Assembly (NCBI RefSeq): GCF_001954275.1
Contig: NZ_MBEU01000041.1
Coordinates: 33,681-97,680, forward strand
Source of the DNA: Mycobacterium sp. IS-836
GTDB taxonomy: Bacteria > Actinomycetota > Actinomycetes > Mycobacteriales > Mycobacteriaceae
Direction of reading: 5' to 3'
Length of the DNA: 64,000 bases
Shown here: positions 1-10,767 of the stretch, piece after piece
Position numbering within the stretch: the first letter of the stretch is position 1
Layout of the letters: every line of letters starts with the position of its first letter
Made by a program: the position numbers and the translations under genes
The notes under the pieces: model-generated
What the model was told of the DNA's origin: nothing
The model's database searches: none
The model's input: the letters and a program-made list of their open reading frames with translations, nothing else

Positions 1-816
1 TTCAACGGCATCACGGTCAACGGCGTGCTGGCACGCACCGTGGCCGATGCCGCGCTGGTGCTCGATGCCGCGTCCGGGAACGTCGACGGCGACCGGCACA
101 AGCCGCCCCCGATCAAGGCGTCGGACTACGTCGGGATCGCACCGGGTCCGCTGAACATCGCGGTGTCAACCCGGTTCCCTTACACCGCTTTTCGGCCCAA
201 GTTGCACCCCGACATCCTGGCCGCGACCCGGAGTGTGGCCAGGCAACTCGAGCTGCTGGGCCACAGCGTGCAGACCGGCAACCCGGACTACGGGCTGCGG
301 TTGTCGTGGGACTTCCTCGCCCGCTCCACCGCGGGCCTTCGGGATTGGGAAGAACGGCTGGGCGACGGCGTCAACTGGGACCCCCGCACCCTGGCCAACA
401 TGCGGATGGGCCATGTGCTGGGGCAGGCGATCCTGCGCAGCGCGCGCCTCCATGAGGCCGCGGCCCAGCGCCGGGTGGGCTCAATCTTCGACATCGTCGA
501 CGTGGTGCTGGCACCGACGACCGCGCAGCCGCCCCCGTTGGCCCGCGCGTTCGACCGGTTGAGCGGCTGGGGCACGGACCGCGCCATGATCGCGGCGTGC
601 CCGCTGACCTGGCCGTGGAACGTGCTGGGCTGGCCGTCGATCAACGTGCCCGCGGGGTTCACCTCCGACGGCCTGCCGATCGGTGTGCAGCTGATGGGCC
701 CGGCCAACAGCGAGGGCATGCTGATCTCGCTGGCGGCCGAGCTGGAGGCCGTCTGCGGATGGGCGAGCAAGCAACCCACGGTCTGGTGGCAGCACGGGCC
801 GCCGTCACGCGATTGA
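1..816 (+). CDS. amiA2: Amidase, C-terminal part (AmiA2-like), 5' end outside window
   Basis: The frame is open from the first base, so the gene starts upstream; 271 C-terminal residues are visible. They match the back half of the amidase-signature family, which hydrolyses amides with a Ser-cis-Ser-Lys triad. The Gly/Ser-rich signature and the triad itself lie outside the window. Seen here are the late-family motifs DVVLAPTTAQPPP (about residue 170 of the visible part) and GWPSINVPAGF followed by LPIGVQLMGP near the end. The gene converges with era, with only 6 bp between the stops. The amiA2-era neighbourhood is the M. tuberculosis Rv2363-Rv2364c arrangement, which supports the name. The substrate is unknown. 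Confidence 0.85.
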   Translation, partial: FNGITVNGVLARTVADAALVLDAASGNVDGDRHKPPPIKASDYVGIAPGPLNIAVSTRFPYTAFRPKLHPDILAATRSVARQLELLGHSVQTGNPDYGLRLSWDFLARSTAGLRDWEERLGDGVNWDPRTLANMRMGHVLGQAILRSARLHEAAAQRRVGSIFDIVDVVLAPTTAQPPPLARAFDRLSGWGTDRAMIAACPLTWPWNVLGWPSINVPAGFTSDGLPIGVQLMGPANSEGMLISLAAELEAVCGWASKQPTVWWQHGPPSRD

Positions 817-822
817 GCGGCG

Positions 823-1722
823 CTAAAACCCAAGCCGGCCAAGCTGTTTGGGGTCGCTCTGCCAGTTCTTGGCGACCTTGACCCGCAGGTCGAGATAGAT
901 CTTCGTCCCGAGCAGCTTCTCGATCTGAGCGCGCGCCGCGGTGCCCACCTCCCGCAACCGGGCGCCGCCCTTGCCGATGACAATGCCCTTTTGGCTGTCC
1001 CGCTCGACGTAGAGCAGCGCGTGCACGTCGATCAGGTCGTCACGATCCTCGCGGGGGTTGACCTCGTCGATCACCACGGCCAACGAATGCGGTAGCTCAT
1101 CGCGAACTCCCTCGAGGGCGGCCTCTCGGATCAGCTCGGCCATCAGAACCTCTTCGGGTTCGTCGGTCAATTCCCCGTCGGGGTAGTAGGCCGGGCCGAC
1201 CGGTAGCGCGGCGGCCAGCACGTCGGTCAGGACGTCGACCTGGGCGCCGGTCGCCGCCGACACCGGGACGATCTCGGCCGAACCGTCGACCAGTTCGCTG
1301 ACCGCGACGAGCTGCGCGGCCACCCGGTCCCTGGGCACTTTGTCGATCTTGGTGACGATGACGACGAGCGTGGTCTTCGGCGCGACCGAACGAATCTGCT
1401 CGACGATCCAGCGATCTCCCGGGCCGATCCCCTCGTCGGCCGGGATGCACAGCCCGATGACGTCTACCTCGGCGTAGGTCTCGCGGACCAGGTCGTTGAG
1501 CCGCTTGCCCAGCAGCGTGCGCGGCCGATGCAAGCCGGGAGTGTCGACCAGAACGATCTGAAAGCTCGCCCGGTGCACGATGCCGCGAATGGTGTGGCGG
1601 GTGGTCTGCGGCCGCTTCGAGGTGATCGCCACCTTGGTGCCGACCAGAGCGTTCGTCAGCGTCGACTTGCCGGTGTTCGGCCTGCCGACCAAACACACGA
1701 AACCGGAATGGAATTCAGTCAT
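823..1722 (-). CDS. era: GTPase Era, ribosome assembly factor
   Basis: This 299-aa Era GTPase has the normal family length. Era binds the 3' end of 16S rRNA and helps mature the 30S subunit. The G1 loop GRPNTGKST is at residues 13-21, G3 DTPG at about 60-63, and the G4 motif TKID at about 120. A C-terminal KH RNA-binding domain carries GIVIGKGGARLREVG at about 250. The ATG start at 1722 gives the expected short N-terminus before G1. It is the last gene of a leftward operon with phoH, ybeY, the CorC-like gene and the deaminase-like gene, 16 bp downstream of the last of these. Pairing with ybeY fits a shared role in rRNA processing. Confidence 0.95.
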   Translation of the reverse strand: MTEFHSGFVCLVGRPNTGKSTLTNALVGTKVAITSKRPQTTRHTIRGIVHRASFQIVLVDTPGLHRPRTLLGKRLNDLVRETYAEVDVIGLCIPADEGIGPGDRWIVEQIRSVAPKTTLVVIVTKIDKVPRDRVAAQLVAVSELVDGSAEIVPVSAATGAQVDVLTDVLAAALPVGPAYYPDGELTDEPEEVLMAELIREAALEGVRDELPHSLAVVIDEVNPREDRDDLIDVHALLYVERDSQKGIVIGKGGARLREVGTAARAQIEKLLGTKIYLDLRVKVAKNWQSDPKQLGRLGF

Positions 1723-1738
1723 GGGCGAGCGCGCGCCG

Positions 1739-2059
1739 TCACAACACGTTCCCGTCGCGGTCGGTGAGGATGACCACCGCCGTCGGGGACAATTCGCGGA
1801 CCGTGGCGATGCCGGGATCGTCGGCGGACGCGGCCACCAGCACCGCGGCCTCCAGGCCGGTCGCCCCGCTGGATGCCGCGGCGGCCACCGCGGCCTGCAG
1901 ACCGGTCAGCCGCAACGTCGACAAGCTCACCGGCGCGGCCGCGTATGTGCGGCCATCGACGTCGCGCACGGCGGCGGCGCCATCAGCCTCGGCGCGGGCC
2001 ATCGCGGCCCGCGCCAACACCACCAGCTTGGCGTCCTCGTCGTCCAGCCGTTCAGCCAT
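1739..2059 (-). CDS. Cytidine-deaminase-like protein without metal ligands (Rv2365c-type)
   Basis: A 106-aa protein between era and the CorC-like gene, overlapping the latter by 8 bp. Its position and sequence correspond to M. tuberculosis Rv2365c. The pattern of a [10 protein letters not shown] strand followed by an alanine-rich helix and LEAAVLVAA resembles the cytidine deaminase fold. However, the zinc ligands of real deaminases (the H/C-A-E motif and the P-C-x-x-C motif) are absent; there is no cysteine at all. It is therefore unlikely to be an active deaminase. Its strict placement in the era operon suggests a structural or regulatory role. The function is unknown and the fold assignment is an inference. 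Confidence 0.8.
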   Translation of the reverse strand: MAERLDDEDAKLVVLARAAMARAEADGAAAVRDVDGRTYAAAPVSLSTLRLTGLQAAVAAAASSGATGLEAAVLVAASADDPGIATVRELSPTAVVILTDRDGNVL

Positions 2060-3350
2060 CCTGTTCGCCTTCCTGCTCGACGGGTTCGGCCGGGCTCAGC
2101 AGAACGGTGCCGATCCGGACCCGTCCGCGATGATCGGGTCCCCCCTCGGCGCGCAGCCGCAGGCCATGTGTGACGACCTCGGCGCCCGGCAGCGGAACCC
2201 GGCCCAATTCCAGCGCCAGCAGGCCGCCCACGGTATCAACGTCGAGATCGTCGTCGAATTCCAGATCGTAGAGTTCGCCGACGTCCTCGATCGGCAACCG
2301 CGCGGAAACCCGAAACCGCTTGTCCCCCAGGTCTTCTATCGGCGCTGTTTCTTCCTGGTCGTACTCGTCGGCGATCTCCCCGACGATTTCTTCCAGCACG
2401 TCTTCGATGCTGACCAAGCCGGCGATGGCGCCGTACTCGTCGACGAGCAGCGCCATGTGGTTGCGGTCGCGCTGCATTTCCCGCAGCAGCGCATCCAGCG
2501 GCTTGGAGTCCGGCACGAATACCGCGGGGCGCATCACCTGCGAGACTTTGGTGTCCCGTCCGCCGTCGGCCGACAAGAACGTCTGTTGGACAAGATCTTT
2601 CAGGTACACGACGCCGACGATGTCGTCGACGTTCTCACCGATCACCGGTATGCGGGAATGCCCGCTACGGACCGCCAGGTTCGTAGCTTGGCTGGCGAAT
2701 TTGTCACTTTCGATCCAGATCATTTCGGTCCGCGGCACCATCACCTCACGCGCCGGGGTGTCACCGAGTTCGAAGACCGACTGGATCATCCGGCGTTCGT
2801 CGGCGGCCACCACACCGCGCTGCTGGGCGAGGTCGACGACCTCCCGCAGTTCGATCTCCGACGCGAACGGCCCGTTGCGCAGCCCGCGACCCGGGGTCAG
2901 CGCGTTACCCAAGACCACCAGCAGCCGGCTGAGCGGCATCAGCAGCCACGAGAGTGCTTGCAGCGGAAGGGCCGTCGCCAACGAAATGGAATACGCGTTC
3001 TGGCGGCCGAGGGTGCGCGGACCCACCCCGATGACGACGAAACTGGTCACCACCATCGTGGTAGCCGCGCCGAAAAGCGCCCACTTGATGCCGAAGTTGT
3101 CGTAGAGGAATACCACCAGAAGTACGGTCGCGGTGATCTCACAGATGATCCGCAGCAGCACCACCAGATTGATGTAGCGCGGCCGCTCGGACATCACCCT
3201 GAAAAGCGCGACCGCGCCGGGCCGCTCGTCGCGCACCAGCTCCTGCACCCGGGCCAGCGATACCGTGCTAATCGCTGCGTCAATTGCGGCGAAAAGGCCC
3301 CCCAGCGCGATCAGCGCGATCGCGCCGAACAGCTGAGACAAACCGGTCAA
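2052..3350 (-). CDS. CNNM/CorC-type membrane protein with CBS pair
   Basis: A 432-aa protein of the HlyC/CorC (CNNM) family, linked to Mg2+/Co2+ handling and formerly annotated as hemolysin-like. The N-terminal DUF21 part has about four hydrophobic segments (residues 1-135). The middle holds two CBS repeats, ending near the motif [29 protein letters not shown] at about 300-330 (given here only as a landmark). The C-terminal CorC_HlyC domain follows. The start is TTG at 3350: the preceding ybeY stop overlaps it as TTGA, so the genes are translationally coupled. It corresponds to Rv2366c. The transported ion cannot be read from the sequence. Confidence 0.88.
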   Translation of the reverse strand: MTGLSQLFGAIALIALGGLFAAIDAAISTVSLARVQELVRDERPGAVALFRVMSERPRYINLVVLLRIICEITATVLLVVFLYDNFGIKWALFGAATTMVVTSFVVIGVGPRTLGRQNAYSISLATALPLQALSWLLMPLSRLLVVLGNALTPGRGLRNGPFASEIELREVVDLAQQRGVVAADERRMIQSVFELGDTPAREVMVPRTEMIWIESDKFASQATNLAVRSGHSRIPVIGENVDDIVGVVYLKDLVQQTFLSADGGRDTKVSQVMRPAVFVPDSKPLDALLREMQRDRNHMALLVDEYGAIAGLVSIEDVLEEIVGEIADEYDQEETAPIEDLGDKRFRVSARLPIEDVGELYDLEFDDDLDVDTVGGLLALELGRVPLPGAEVVTHGLRLRAEGGPDHRGRVRIGTVLLSPAEPVEQEGEQDG

Positions 3351-3880
3351 TTGTCGAAATACCTTGACTTGTCCAGCAACCGGCGGTCACGCTCCTCCTG
3401 GCGGTCCTGCTGGTAGGCCTCGACCTGTTCGGCGACCCACTCTTCGAGTAGCCGCTCCTGCAAGGCGAACATCTCTTTTTCTTCGTCATGTTCGGCGTGG
3501 TCGTAGCCGAGTAGGTGCAGCACACCGTGGATGGTCAGCAGCGCCAACTCGTGTCCGAGGCTGTGTCCCGCCGCGGCCGCCTGCTCGGCGGCGAACTCCG
3601 GGCACAGCACGATGTCGCCCAGCATCGACGGCCCCGGCTCGGGCGCATCGGGCCGGCCGCCGGGCTCGAGCTCGTCCATCGGGAAGCTCATCACGTCGGT
3701 TGGACCGGGCAGGTCCATCCAGCGCATGTGCAGGTCGGCCATCGCCGCGGTGTCCAACAGCACCATCGACAGCTCGGCGCTGGGGTTGACGTCCATCTTG
3801 GCGATGACGAATCGTGCGACGCTGACCAATTCCGCTTCGGAGACGTCGATGCCCGACTCGTTGGATACCTCGATGCTCAT
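3347..3880 (-). CDS. ybeY: Endoribonuclease YbeY
   Basis: A 177-aa single-strand-specific metallo-endoribonuclease that matures the 16S rRNA 3' end and takes part in ribosome quality control. The defining zinc motif H-x3-H-x5-H is intact as [11 protein letters not shown] at about residues 122-132. [11 protein letters not shown] lies at about 60. The ATG at 3880 is chosen because phoH ends 7 bp upstream. The C-terminal 30 residues are charged and extend past the minimal family core, as in other mycobacteria. Its context (phoH upstream, era two genes downstream) is the widely conserved ybeY-phoH-era association. Confidence 0.94.
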   Translation of the reverse strand: MSIEVSNESGIDVSEAELVSVARFVIAKMDVNPSAELSMVLLDTAAMADLHMRWMDLPGPTDVMSFPMDELEPGGRPDAPEPGPSMLGDIVLCPEFAAEQAAAAGHSLGHELALLTIHGVLHLLGYDHAEHDEEKEMFALQERLLEEWVAEQVEAYQQDRQEERDRRLLDKSRYFDN

Positions 3881-3887
3881 GGCACCA

Positions 3888-4934
3888 TCATCGACGACTG
3901 CGGACGCCGGAGGCCCGCCGAGCCGCCCGGTTCAGCCCCGAGCCGGGCTCCTCGTACCTGGCGTAGGCGTCGACGATTTCGGAGACCAGCCGGTGACGCA
4001 CCACGTCCGCGCTGGTCAACTCGGCGATGTGGATGTCGTCGACGCTTTGGAGGATGTCGACCGCCGATCGCAGGCCCGACCTGGCGCCCCCGGGCAGGTC
4101 GATTTGCGTCATGTCCCCGGTGACGACGACCTTAGACCCGAAGCCCAGCCGGGTGAGGAACATCTTCATCTGCTCGGCCGTGGTGTTCTGCGCCTCGTCG
4201 AGGACGATGAACGCGTCATTAAGGGTGCGACCGCGCATGTACCCGAGCGGCGCAACCTCAATCACCCCGGCGGACATCAGCTTTGGGATCAGCTCGGCTT
4301 CCATCATGTCGTAGAGCGCGTCATACAGCGGCCGCAGATAGGGATCGATCTTCTCGCTGAGTGTGCCGGGCAAAAAGCCAAGGCGCTCACCGGCTTCCAC
4401 GGCCGGCCGGGTCAGGATGATCCGGCTGACCTGTTTGGTCTGTAGCGCGTGGACGGCCTTGGCCATCGCGAGGTACGTCTTCCCGGTGCCCGCCGGGCCC
4501 ACTCCGAAGACGATGGTGTTGGCGTCGATGGCGTCGACGTAACGCTTTTGGTTCAGCGTCTTGGGCCGGATCGTTTTGCCGCGGCGCGACAGGATGTCCA
4601 GCGTGAGCACTTCGGCCGGTGACTCGTTGCCGGTCCCGACGAGCATGGCGACGCCGTGGCGCACCACCTCCGGCGTCAACGGTTGTCCGCTGGCCACGAC
4701 CGCAATCAGCTCGGAAATCGCGCGCTCGGCGAGCGCGACATCGGCGGGTTCTCCCGACAGGGTGATGGTGTTGCCGCGCACGTGCAGGTCGGCGTTGAGC
4801 ATCCGTTCCAATGCCCGCAGGTTCTCGTCGGCCGAACCCAACAAGCCCACGACGAGATCGGGCGGAACATCGATGCTGCTGCGAACCTGAGCAGAGGCCG
4901 ATGCGTCAGCGGCGCTGGTCTCGCGTGGCGTCAC
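3888..4934 (-). CDS. phoH1: PhoH-like ATPase
   Basis: A 348-aa PhoH-family P-loop ATPase. Walker A is GPAGTGKT at about residues 150-157 and Walker B is [10 protein letters not shown] at about 250. The N-terminal approximately 120 residues look like the KH-type domain often fused to PhoH. The start is a GTG at 4934; the 105 bp upstream, before the TetR gene, should hold the operon promoter. It is the first gene of the phoH-ybeY-CorC-deaminase-like-era operon. PhoH proteins are proposed RNA-linked ATPases or helicases. The exact role in mycobacteria is not established, so the name reflects family and synteny (Rv2368c). Confidence 0.92.
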   Translation of the reverse strand: MTPRETSAADASASAQVRSSIDVPPDLVVGLLGSADENLRALERMLNADLHVRGNTITLSGEPADVALAERAISELIAVVASGQPLTPEVVRHGVAMLVGTGNESPAEVLTLDILSRRGKTIRPKTLNQKRYVDAIDANTIVFGVGPAGTGKTYLAMAKAVHALQTKQVSRIILTRPAVEAGERLGFLPGTLSEKIDPYLRPLYDALYDMMEAELIPKLMSAGVIEVAPLGYMRGRTLNDAFIVLDEAQNTTAEQMKMFLTRLGFGSKVVVTGDMTQIDLPGGARSGLRSAVDILQSVDDIHIAELTSADVVRHRLVSEIVDAYARYEEPGSGLNRAARRASGVRSRR

Positions 4935-5039
4935 GTGGTTTCCGATACCTGCTTCCTCGGCTTGTCAGGGGCTTGCTCAGCTGACTCAGTCTACGCCCGG
5001 CGTCCCGGATGGTCAGCTCTCAGAGTCTCGGCGTGCACC

Positions 5040-5675
5040 CTAGCCATCGTCGCTTGCGGCAAGGGCCCGGATCAACCGTTCTATGACGGCGCCGGCTTCC
5101 CGGCGCGCTTGAGCAGGATCGCTTGCGCGCGCAACGAAGAGCGTCGCCTCTCGCATGGCGCCCAGCATCGTCAGCGCGGTCGCCTCGATGGGTTGCGGTG
5201 GGATGCGGCCGGTCTCGACGGCGTTAGCGAGCAGCGCGCGCACCATCCCGGCGTTGTAGCGATTGCCGATCTCGGTCCACCGCGTCCAACCGAGCACCGC
5301 CGGGGCGTCCACCAGCACAATGCGCTGGATTTCGGGATCGGAGCAGGCGTCCAACCAGAATGCGGCGCCCAGGCGCAGGACCTCTACCGGGTCGGTTTCG
5401 CCGGCCGCGGCGATCGCTTCACCCATGCGGGCGGCGACTTCGCCCTCGACTTGCTCAAATACGGTCGCGAACAACTCGGTCTTGTCGGCGAAATGGTGAT
5501 ACAGGGCACCGCGCGTAACGCCCGCGGCGCGCACGATCGCCTCCAAAGCCACCTCGGCGAAACCCTGCGCCGCGAACAACGGCCGCGCCGCGGCGACCAG
5601 CGCCTCCCGTGTTTCCGCGGAACGCGCGGCTTGAGTTCGGCGGTCGTCATTCAATTCATCTTGCCTTTCATACAT
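5040..5675 (-). CDS. TetR-family transcriptional regulator
   Basis: A roughly 200-aa TetR regulator. The N-terminal helix-turn-helix is clear: LEAIVRAAGVTRGALYHHFADKTELF-type sequence at about residues 45-70. The C-terminal ligand-binding half is helical and resembles the TetR_C domain with TALTMLGAMREATLFVARA. Starts are ambiguous. ATG at 5696 and ATG at 5675 lie inside the two palindromes upstream, and a TTG at 5654 lies just after them. If the palindromes are operators in the promoter, TTG 5654 (204 aa) is the more logical start. It is divergent from the mycothiol-dependent-isomerase-like gene at 5770, the probable regulated partner. This pair replaces the Rv2369c-Rv2371 block of M. tuberculosis. 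Confidence 0.85.
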   Translation of the reverse strand: MYERQDELNDDRRTQAARSAETREALVAAARPLFAAQGFAEVALEAIVRAAGVTRGALYHHFADKTELFATVFEQVEGEVAARMGEAIAAAGETDPVEVLRLGAAFWLDACSDPEIQRIVLVDAPAVLGWTRWTEIGNRYNAGMVRALLANAVETGRIPPQPIEATALTMLGAMREATLFVARASDPAQARREAGAVIERLIRALAASDDG

Positions 5676-5706
5676 ACCGTATGTAGGTTCGTACATACCG
5701 TATGAA
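5671..5706. promoter_or_regulatory. Two copies of palindrome CATACCGTATG (TetR operator)
   Basis: The 11-bp palindrome CATACCGTATG occurs twice, at 5673-5683 and 5694-5704, exactly 21 bp apart (about two helical turns). The first copy is extended to TACATACCGTATGTA. They lie between the divergent TetR gene and the gene at 5770. This is the usual layout of an autoregulated TetR operator binding two dimers on one DNA face. Binding itself is inferred. Confidence 0.8.
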
Positions 5707-5769
5707 TCTTCGGTCCCAAAGATAGCAGTTGGATGCGCGAGATCGAGTCAAGGAAAGGAACGCGGTGAG

Positions 5770-6513
5770 ATGAGTTCCGCGATACAAGCCGTCGAGGCGG
5801 ACCGCACGGCGCTGCTGGCAATTTTCCCGCTGATAACGGACTCGGCCTGGGCGCAGCCCAGCGGCTGTCCGGGGTGGTCGGTGCAGGACGTGGTGTCTCA
5901 CATGGCATGCAGTTTCTGGCTGGCTGTGGACCCGTCGCGGTTGCCCGATCCCGCAGGCCGGCCCGCGGAGCGTGCTGCAGACCTGTATGTCGAGTCGCGT
6001 CGCTCCATGACTACCCAAGAAATCGTGGCCGACTACGAATCGGTCAGCGCGAAGGGCCTCGAGGTCCTCGCCGCGGCGGAGGGCCAGGACTTCGAGGTAC
6101 CGCTTGGCGACGTCGGGACCTATCAGTCGTCGGTGATTCCAACGGCTTTCGCCTTCGAGCACTACGTGCACATCAGATACGACTTGTTCGAGCCGCACGG
6201 CCCGCTGCACGCACAACCCCCCGCCTCCGACGGATTGCGGCTTGAACCAACTCTGGACTGGATCGAGGCATCGTTGCCCCAGCAGAATGCGGCCCTGCTC
6301 GAACGCATCGATGACGCGATGGAGATCCACGTCACCGGCGCGTGTAACCGCACGCTTCGCCTCGGCGATGGCGACGTGACGGCTCAGATCACTTCGGACT
6401 CAGACGCATTCGTGCAGTGGGTCACCCAACGCGGCACCTGGGAAGCCCTCGGCGTGCAGGCCGAAGGGAGCAAGTCCAACCTGGAACTCGCGCGTCAGCT
6501 GAGAGTGTTCTGA
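5770..6513 (+). CDS. Maleylpyruvate isomerase-family (mycothiol-dependent, DinB-like) protein
   Basis: A 247-aa protein with the N-terminal mycothiol-dependent maleylpyruvate isomerase (MDMPI_N/DinB-like) four-helix domain. CPGWSVQDVVSHMACSF is at about residues 38-54, with the usual metal-binding His in DVVSHMA. A second typical His-containing segment, FAFEHYVHIRYDL, is at about 125-137. The C-terminal part has the smaller MDMPI_C-like fold. Members use mycothiol as a thiol cofactor for isomerase or transferase chemistry; the substrate is unknown. An AAGGAAAGGAA stretch lies about 10-20 bp before the ATG. It is divergent from the TetR gene across the double operator and therefore is probably repressed by it. 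Confidence 0.8.
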   Translation: MSSAIQAVEADRTALLAIFPLITDSAWAQPSGCPGWSVQDVVSHMACSFWLAVDPSRLPDPAGRPAERAADLYVESRRSMTTQEIVADYESVSAKGLEVLAAAEGQDFEVPLGDVGTYQSSVIPTAFAFEHYVHIRYDLFEPHGPLHAQPPASDGLRLEPTLDWIEASLPQQNAALLERIDDAMEIHVTGACNRTLRLGDGDVTAQITSDSDAFVQWVTQRGTWEALGVQAEGSKSNLELARQLRVF

Positions 6514-6542
6514 CGCGATCCGTTGCTGCTGACCCCGCTATC

Positions 6543-6601
6543 GCGAGGCTGTAATTTCGCAGGGAAAGTGCGAGTGAGGGCCTGCAAAATTACAGGCTCG
6601 C
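6543..6601. terminator. Long imperfect inverted repeat between convergent genes
   Basis: A 21-nt left arm (6543-6563, core CTGTAATTTCGCAGG) and a right arm (6581-6601, core CCTGCAAAATTACAG) pair at 19 of 21 positions around a 17-nt loop. It lies after the stop of the rightward gene and overlaps the last codons of leftward rsmE. It could act as a bidirectional terminator. The length and AT-containing stem are unlike the short GC hairpins usual in mycobacteria, so a dispersed repeat is also possible. Confidence 0.55.
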
Positions 6602-7351
6602 GGGATCGTCCCATCGGCCGGTCAGCACGCCCAGCGCGCCCAGCGCCACCGCGGCCGCGCTCGACGTCCGCAGCACCTGCGGGCCGAGCCGAACCGCCGC
6701 CGCGCCCGCGACCGTCAACGCCGCAAGCTCGTCGGGCGCGATACCGCCCTCCGGGCCGACCACAAGCAACACCGAATCAGCCTGTCCCACAGCGACATCC
6801 GCGAGCCCCTCGGTCGCCGACTCATGCAACACCAACGCCTTTGCACCCGCCGTCACCTCGTCGCGGATCAGTTGCGTCAAAGCCGCGGTGGCCAGCACGC
6901 CGTCGACCGCCGGGATGCGCGGCCGACGGGATTGGCGGGCCGCTGATCGGGCGACGGCGCGCCAGCGGCGCAGACCCTTGTCGACCTTCGCGCCTCGCCA
7001 GGTGGCCACACACCGAGCCGCCTGCCAGGCCAGGAACGCGTCGGCGCCCGCCTCGGTGGCCAATTCGATCGCCAACTCCGAGCGCTCGGACTTGGGCAAG
7101 GCCTGCACCACCGTCACGGTGGGCCGCGCGGGCGCGACGCACCAGCGCTCCTGCACCCGGGCACACAGCCCGTCGCGCCCGGCGTGCTCGACCACGCAGC
7201 GGGCCAGGCCGCCGGCTCCGTCGCCGAGCACCAGCTGCTCGCCGGGACGGATCCGGCGCACGGTGGCGGCGTGAAATCCTTCCTCGCCGTCGACGACGGC
7301 CAGCGCCCCGGCGTCAGGCAGTGCGTCGATGTAGAACAGGGTCGCCACCAT
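6590..7351 (-). CDS. rsmE: 16S rRNA (uracil1498-N3)-methyltransferase RsmE
   Basis: A 253-aa SPOUT methyltransferase that modifies U1498 of 16S rRNA. The C-terminal knot is recognisable by [18 protein letters not shown] at about residues 195-212 and [19 protein letters not shown] near 225-243; these bind S-adenosylmethionine. The N-terminal PUA-like RNA-binding part includes [19 protein letters not shown]. The ATG at 7351 is 23 bp after the dnaJ2 stop, placing rsmE at the end of the hrcA-dnaJ2-rsmE operon, as for Rv2374c-Rv2372c. Confidence 0.93.
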   Translation of the reverse strand: MVATLFYIDALPDAGALAVVDGEEGFHAATVRRIRPGEQLVLGDGAGGLARCVVEHAGRDGLCARVQERWCVAPARPTVTVVQALPKSERSELAIELATEAGADAFLAWQAARCVATWRGAKVDKGLRRWRAVARSAARQSRRPRIPAVDGVLATAALTQLIRDEVTAGAKALVLHESATEGLADVAVGQADSVLLVVGPEGGIAPDELAALTVAGAAAVRLGPQVLRTSSAAAVALGALGVLTGRWDDPASL

Positions 7352-7374
7352 GTGCGCGGTCCGTGGGACTGTGG

Positions 7375-8523
7375 CTAGCGCCCGGTGAAGGTCTCGCGGA
7401 GCCGGCTGAACAGCCCACCGCCGCTGTGCGTCGAGCGGACCTCGGCCACCTCGCGGCTGCGGCGGTTCTTCAGCTCGCGCAGCAGTTCGCTGTCCTGATG
7501 GTCCAGCCTTGTCGGGACCACCACCTCGATGTGAACGTGCAGATTGCCCCGGGCGCTGGAGCGCAGGTGCGGCATCCCGTGCCCACGCAGCGTGATGACC
7601 GAACCCGGTTGTGTGCCAGGCGGAATGGTGATCTCGCTCATGCCGTCGAGGATGGCGTCAACGGTGACTGTGGTGCCCAGCGCCGCGTCGACCATCGGCA
7701 CCGAGATCGTGCAGTGCAGGTCGTCGCCGTCGCGAACGAAGATGTCATGGGCCTGCTCGTGCACCTCGACATACAGGTCGCCCGCCGGCCCTCCCCCGGG
7801 CCCGACCTCTCCTTGGGAGGCGAGCCGGACGCGCATGCCGTCGCCGACGCCGGCGGGGATCTTGACGCTGATTTCCCGACGGGCGCGCACCCGGCCGTCG
7901 CCCATGCACTGGTGGCACGGATCGGGGATGACCACGCCGACACCGCGGCAGGTCGGACAGGGCCGTGACGTCACCATCTGGCCCAGCAGCGAACGCTGCA
8001 CCGTCTGGACTTCTCCGCGGCCGCCGCAGGTGTCGCAGGGAATCGGCGCGGAATCGCCGTTGGTGCCCTTGCCCTGGCAGCGGTCGCACAACACCGCGGT
8101 GTCGACGGTGACCTGCTTGGTCACGCCGGTGGCGCACTCCTCGAGGTCCAGCCGCATCCGCAGCAGCGAGTCCGACCCGGGCCGCACCCGGCCGATGGGT
8201 CCGCGCGATGTGGCGCCCCCGCTAAAGCCGCCGCCGAAGAAGGCCTCGAAGACATCGCCCAAACCACCGAAACCGCCGCCGAACCCTCCGGCCGAGGCGG
8301 CGGCGTTCTCCAGCGGATCCCCACCCAGGTCGACGATCCGGCGTTTCTCCGGGTCGCTGAGCACTTCGTAGGCGACGCTGATCTCCTTGAATTTCGCCTG
8401 CGCGGCCTCATCGGGGTTGACGTCGGGATGCAGTTCGCGCGCCAGCTTGCGATACGCGCGCTTGATGTCCGCATCGCTGGCGTTTCTGCTCACGCCGAGC
8501 AGCCCGTAGTAGTCGCGTGCCAC
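7375..8523 (-). CDS. dnaJ2: Chaperone DnaJ2
   Basis: A 382-aa type I DnaJ co-chaperone that stimulates DnaK ATPase and delivers clients. The J domain has the HPD motif in [13 protein letters not shown] at about residues 31-34. A Gly/Phe-rich linker follows ([12 protein letters not shown]). Four zinc-finger repeats CxxCxGxG are visible as [24 protein letters not shown] and CHQCMGDG between about 145 and 215. A substrate-binding C-terminal domain completes it. The start is GTG at 8523, 58 bp after hrcA. The pairing with the HrcA repressor suggests heat-shock control. Confidence 0.95.
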   Translation of the reverse strand: MARDYYGLLGVSRNASDADIKRAYRKLARELHPDVNPDEAAQAKFKEISVAYEVLSDPEKRRIVDLGGDPLENAAASAGGFGGGFGGLGDVFEAFFGGGFSGGATSRGPIGRVRPGSDSLLRMRLDLEECATGVTKQVTVDTAVLCDRCQGKGTNGDSAPIPCDTCGGRGEVQTVQRSLLGQMVTSRPCPTCRGVGVVIPDPCHQCMGDGRVRARREISVKIPAGVGDGMRVRLASQGEVGPGGGPAGDLYVEVHEQAHDIFVRDGDDLHCTISVPMVDAALGTTVTVDAILDGMSEITIPPGTQPGSVITLRGHGMPHLRSSARGNLHVHIEVVVPTRLDHQDSELLRELKNRRSREVAEVRSTHSGGGLFSRLRETFTGR

Positions 8524-8581
8524 GCCTGACCTTTCTTACGCCGCGCCTATGCGGCTATCCACAAATTGTTTGGGTGCGCAG

Positions 8582-10084
<1,503 letters not shown>

Positions 10085-10158
10085 TTAAAGGGGGCCCGGT
10101 CACGTTCGAGCGCCGCCAGGTGTCGACCTAGTAAGGACGACATTCAAGGAGGACCGCC

Positions 10159-10767
10159 ATGCCCCGTCTCAAGGGAGTGTCCGACCGCGACGCCGGCCCG
10201 GGCGCCAAGATCGCTTTCTTCTTCACCAGACGCAAGCTGGCTCAGATGACCGGCCTGGAAACGGCCGGGATGCTAGAGCCGCTGCGAATGTATGCGCACA
10301 TCCCGCGGCTGCTCAGCGCCATCGGCAAGCTCGAGATGGCCGAGTCCAAGCTGGATATCCTCAGCCCGCGCGAGCGTGCGCTGGCCGAGCTGAAGGCGGC
10401 GACTACTGTGCGCTGCGAGTACTGCATCGACCTCGGTTCGCAGATCGCACGCCAGTGGGGAATCACCGACGAGGAGCTGCTCGCGATGGCCGATTACCAG
10501 AACGCCTCGTGCTTCTCCGACGTCGACAAGCTGATCCTGGCGTATGCGACCGCGATCAGCCGCACCCCGGTCGAGGTCAGCGACGAGCTTTTCGATGCGC
10601 TGCGCGCCCACTTCGACACGCCCCAACTCGTCGCGCTCACCCACGTGATCAACCTGGGCAACTTTCGCGCCCGATTCAACATCGCGCTCGGCATCGGGTC
10701 GTCCGGCTTTTCCGGCAACCGGGTGTGCGCCCTGCCCGACACACAGCGGGACACCGGTCGCACGTGA
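10159..10767 (+). CDS. Carboxymuconolactone decarboxylase / AhpD-like protein
   Basis: A 202-aa protein of the carboxymuconolactone decarboxylase-like superfamily. The peroxidase-type active site is seen as ATTVRCEYCIDLGSQIARQWG: a CxxC pair at about residues 78-81 followed by H/D-type relay positions. These proteins reduce peroxides or act as thiol-dependent disulfide relays. A Shine-Dalgarno AAGGAGG precedes the ATG by 7 bp. The stop overlaps the next start as GTGA, so it is translationally coupled to the ECF41 sigma factor. CMD-ECF41 pairing is a well-known actinobacterial arrangement and suggests the sigma factor controls this enzyme. Confidence 0.88.
   Translation: MPRLKGVSDRDAGPGAKIAFFFTRRKLAQMTGLETAGMLEPLRMYAHIPRLLSAIGKLEMAESKLDILSPRERALAELKAATTVRCEYCIDLGSQIARQWGITDEELLAMADYQNASCFSDVDKLILAYATAISRTPVEVSDELFDALRAHFDTPQLVALTHVINLGNFRARFNIALGIGSSGFSGNRVCALPDTQRDTGRT

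Noticed and set aside
1764..3416. 550-codon plus-strand frame over the CNNM/ybeY genes
   Set aside because: Shadow of two well-supported leftward genes.
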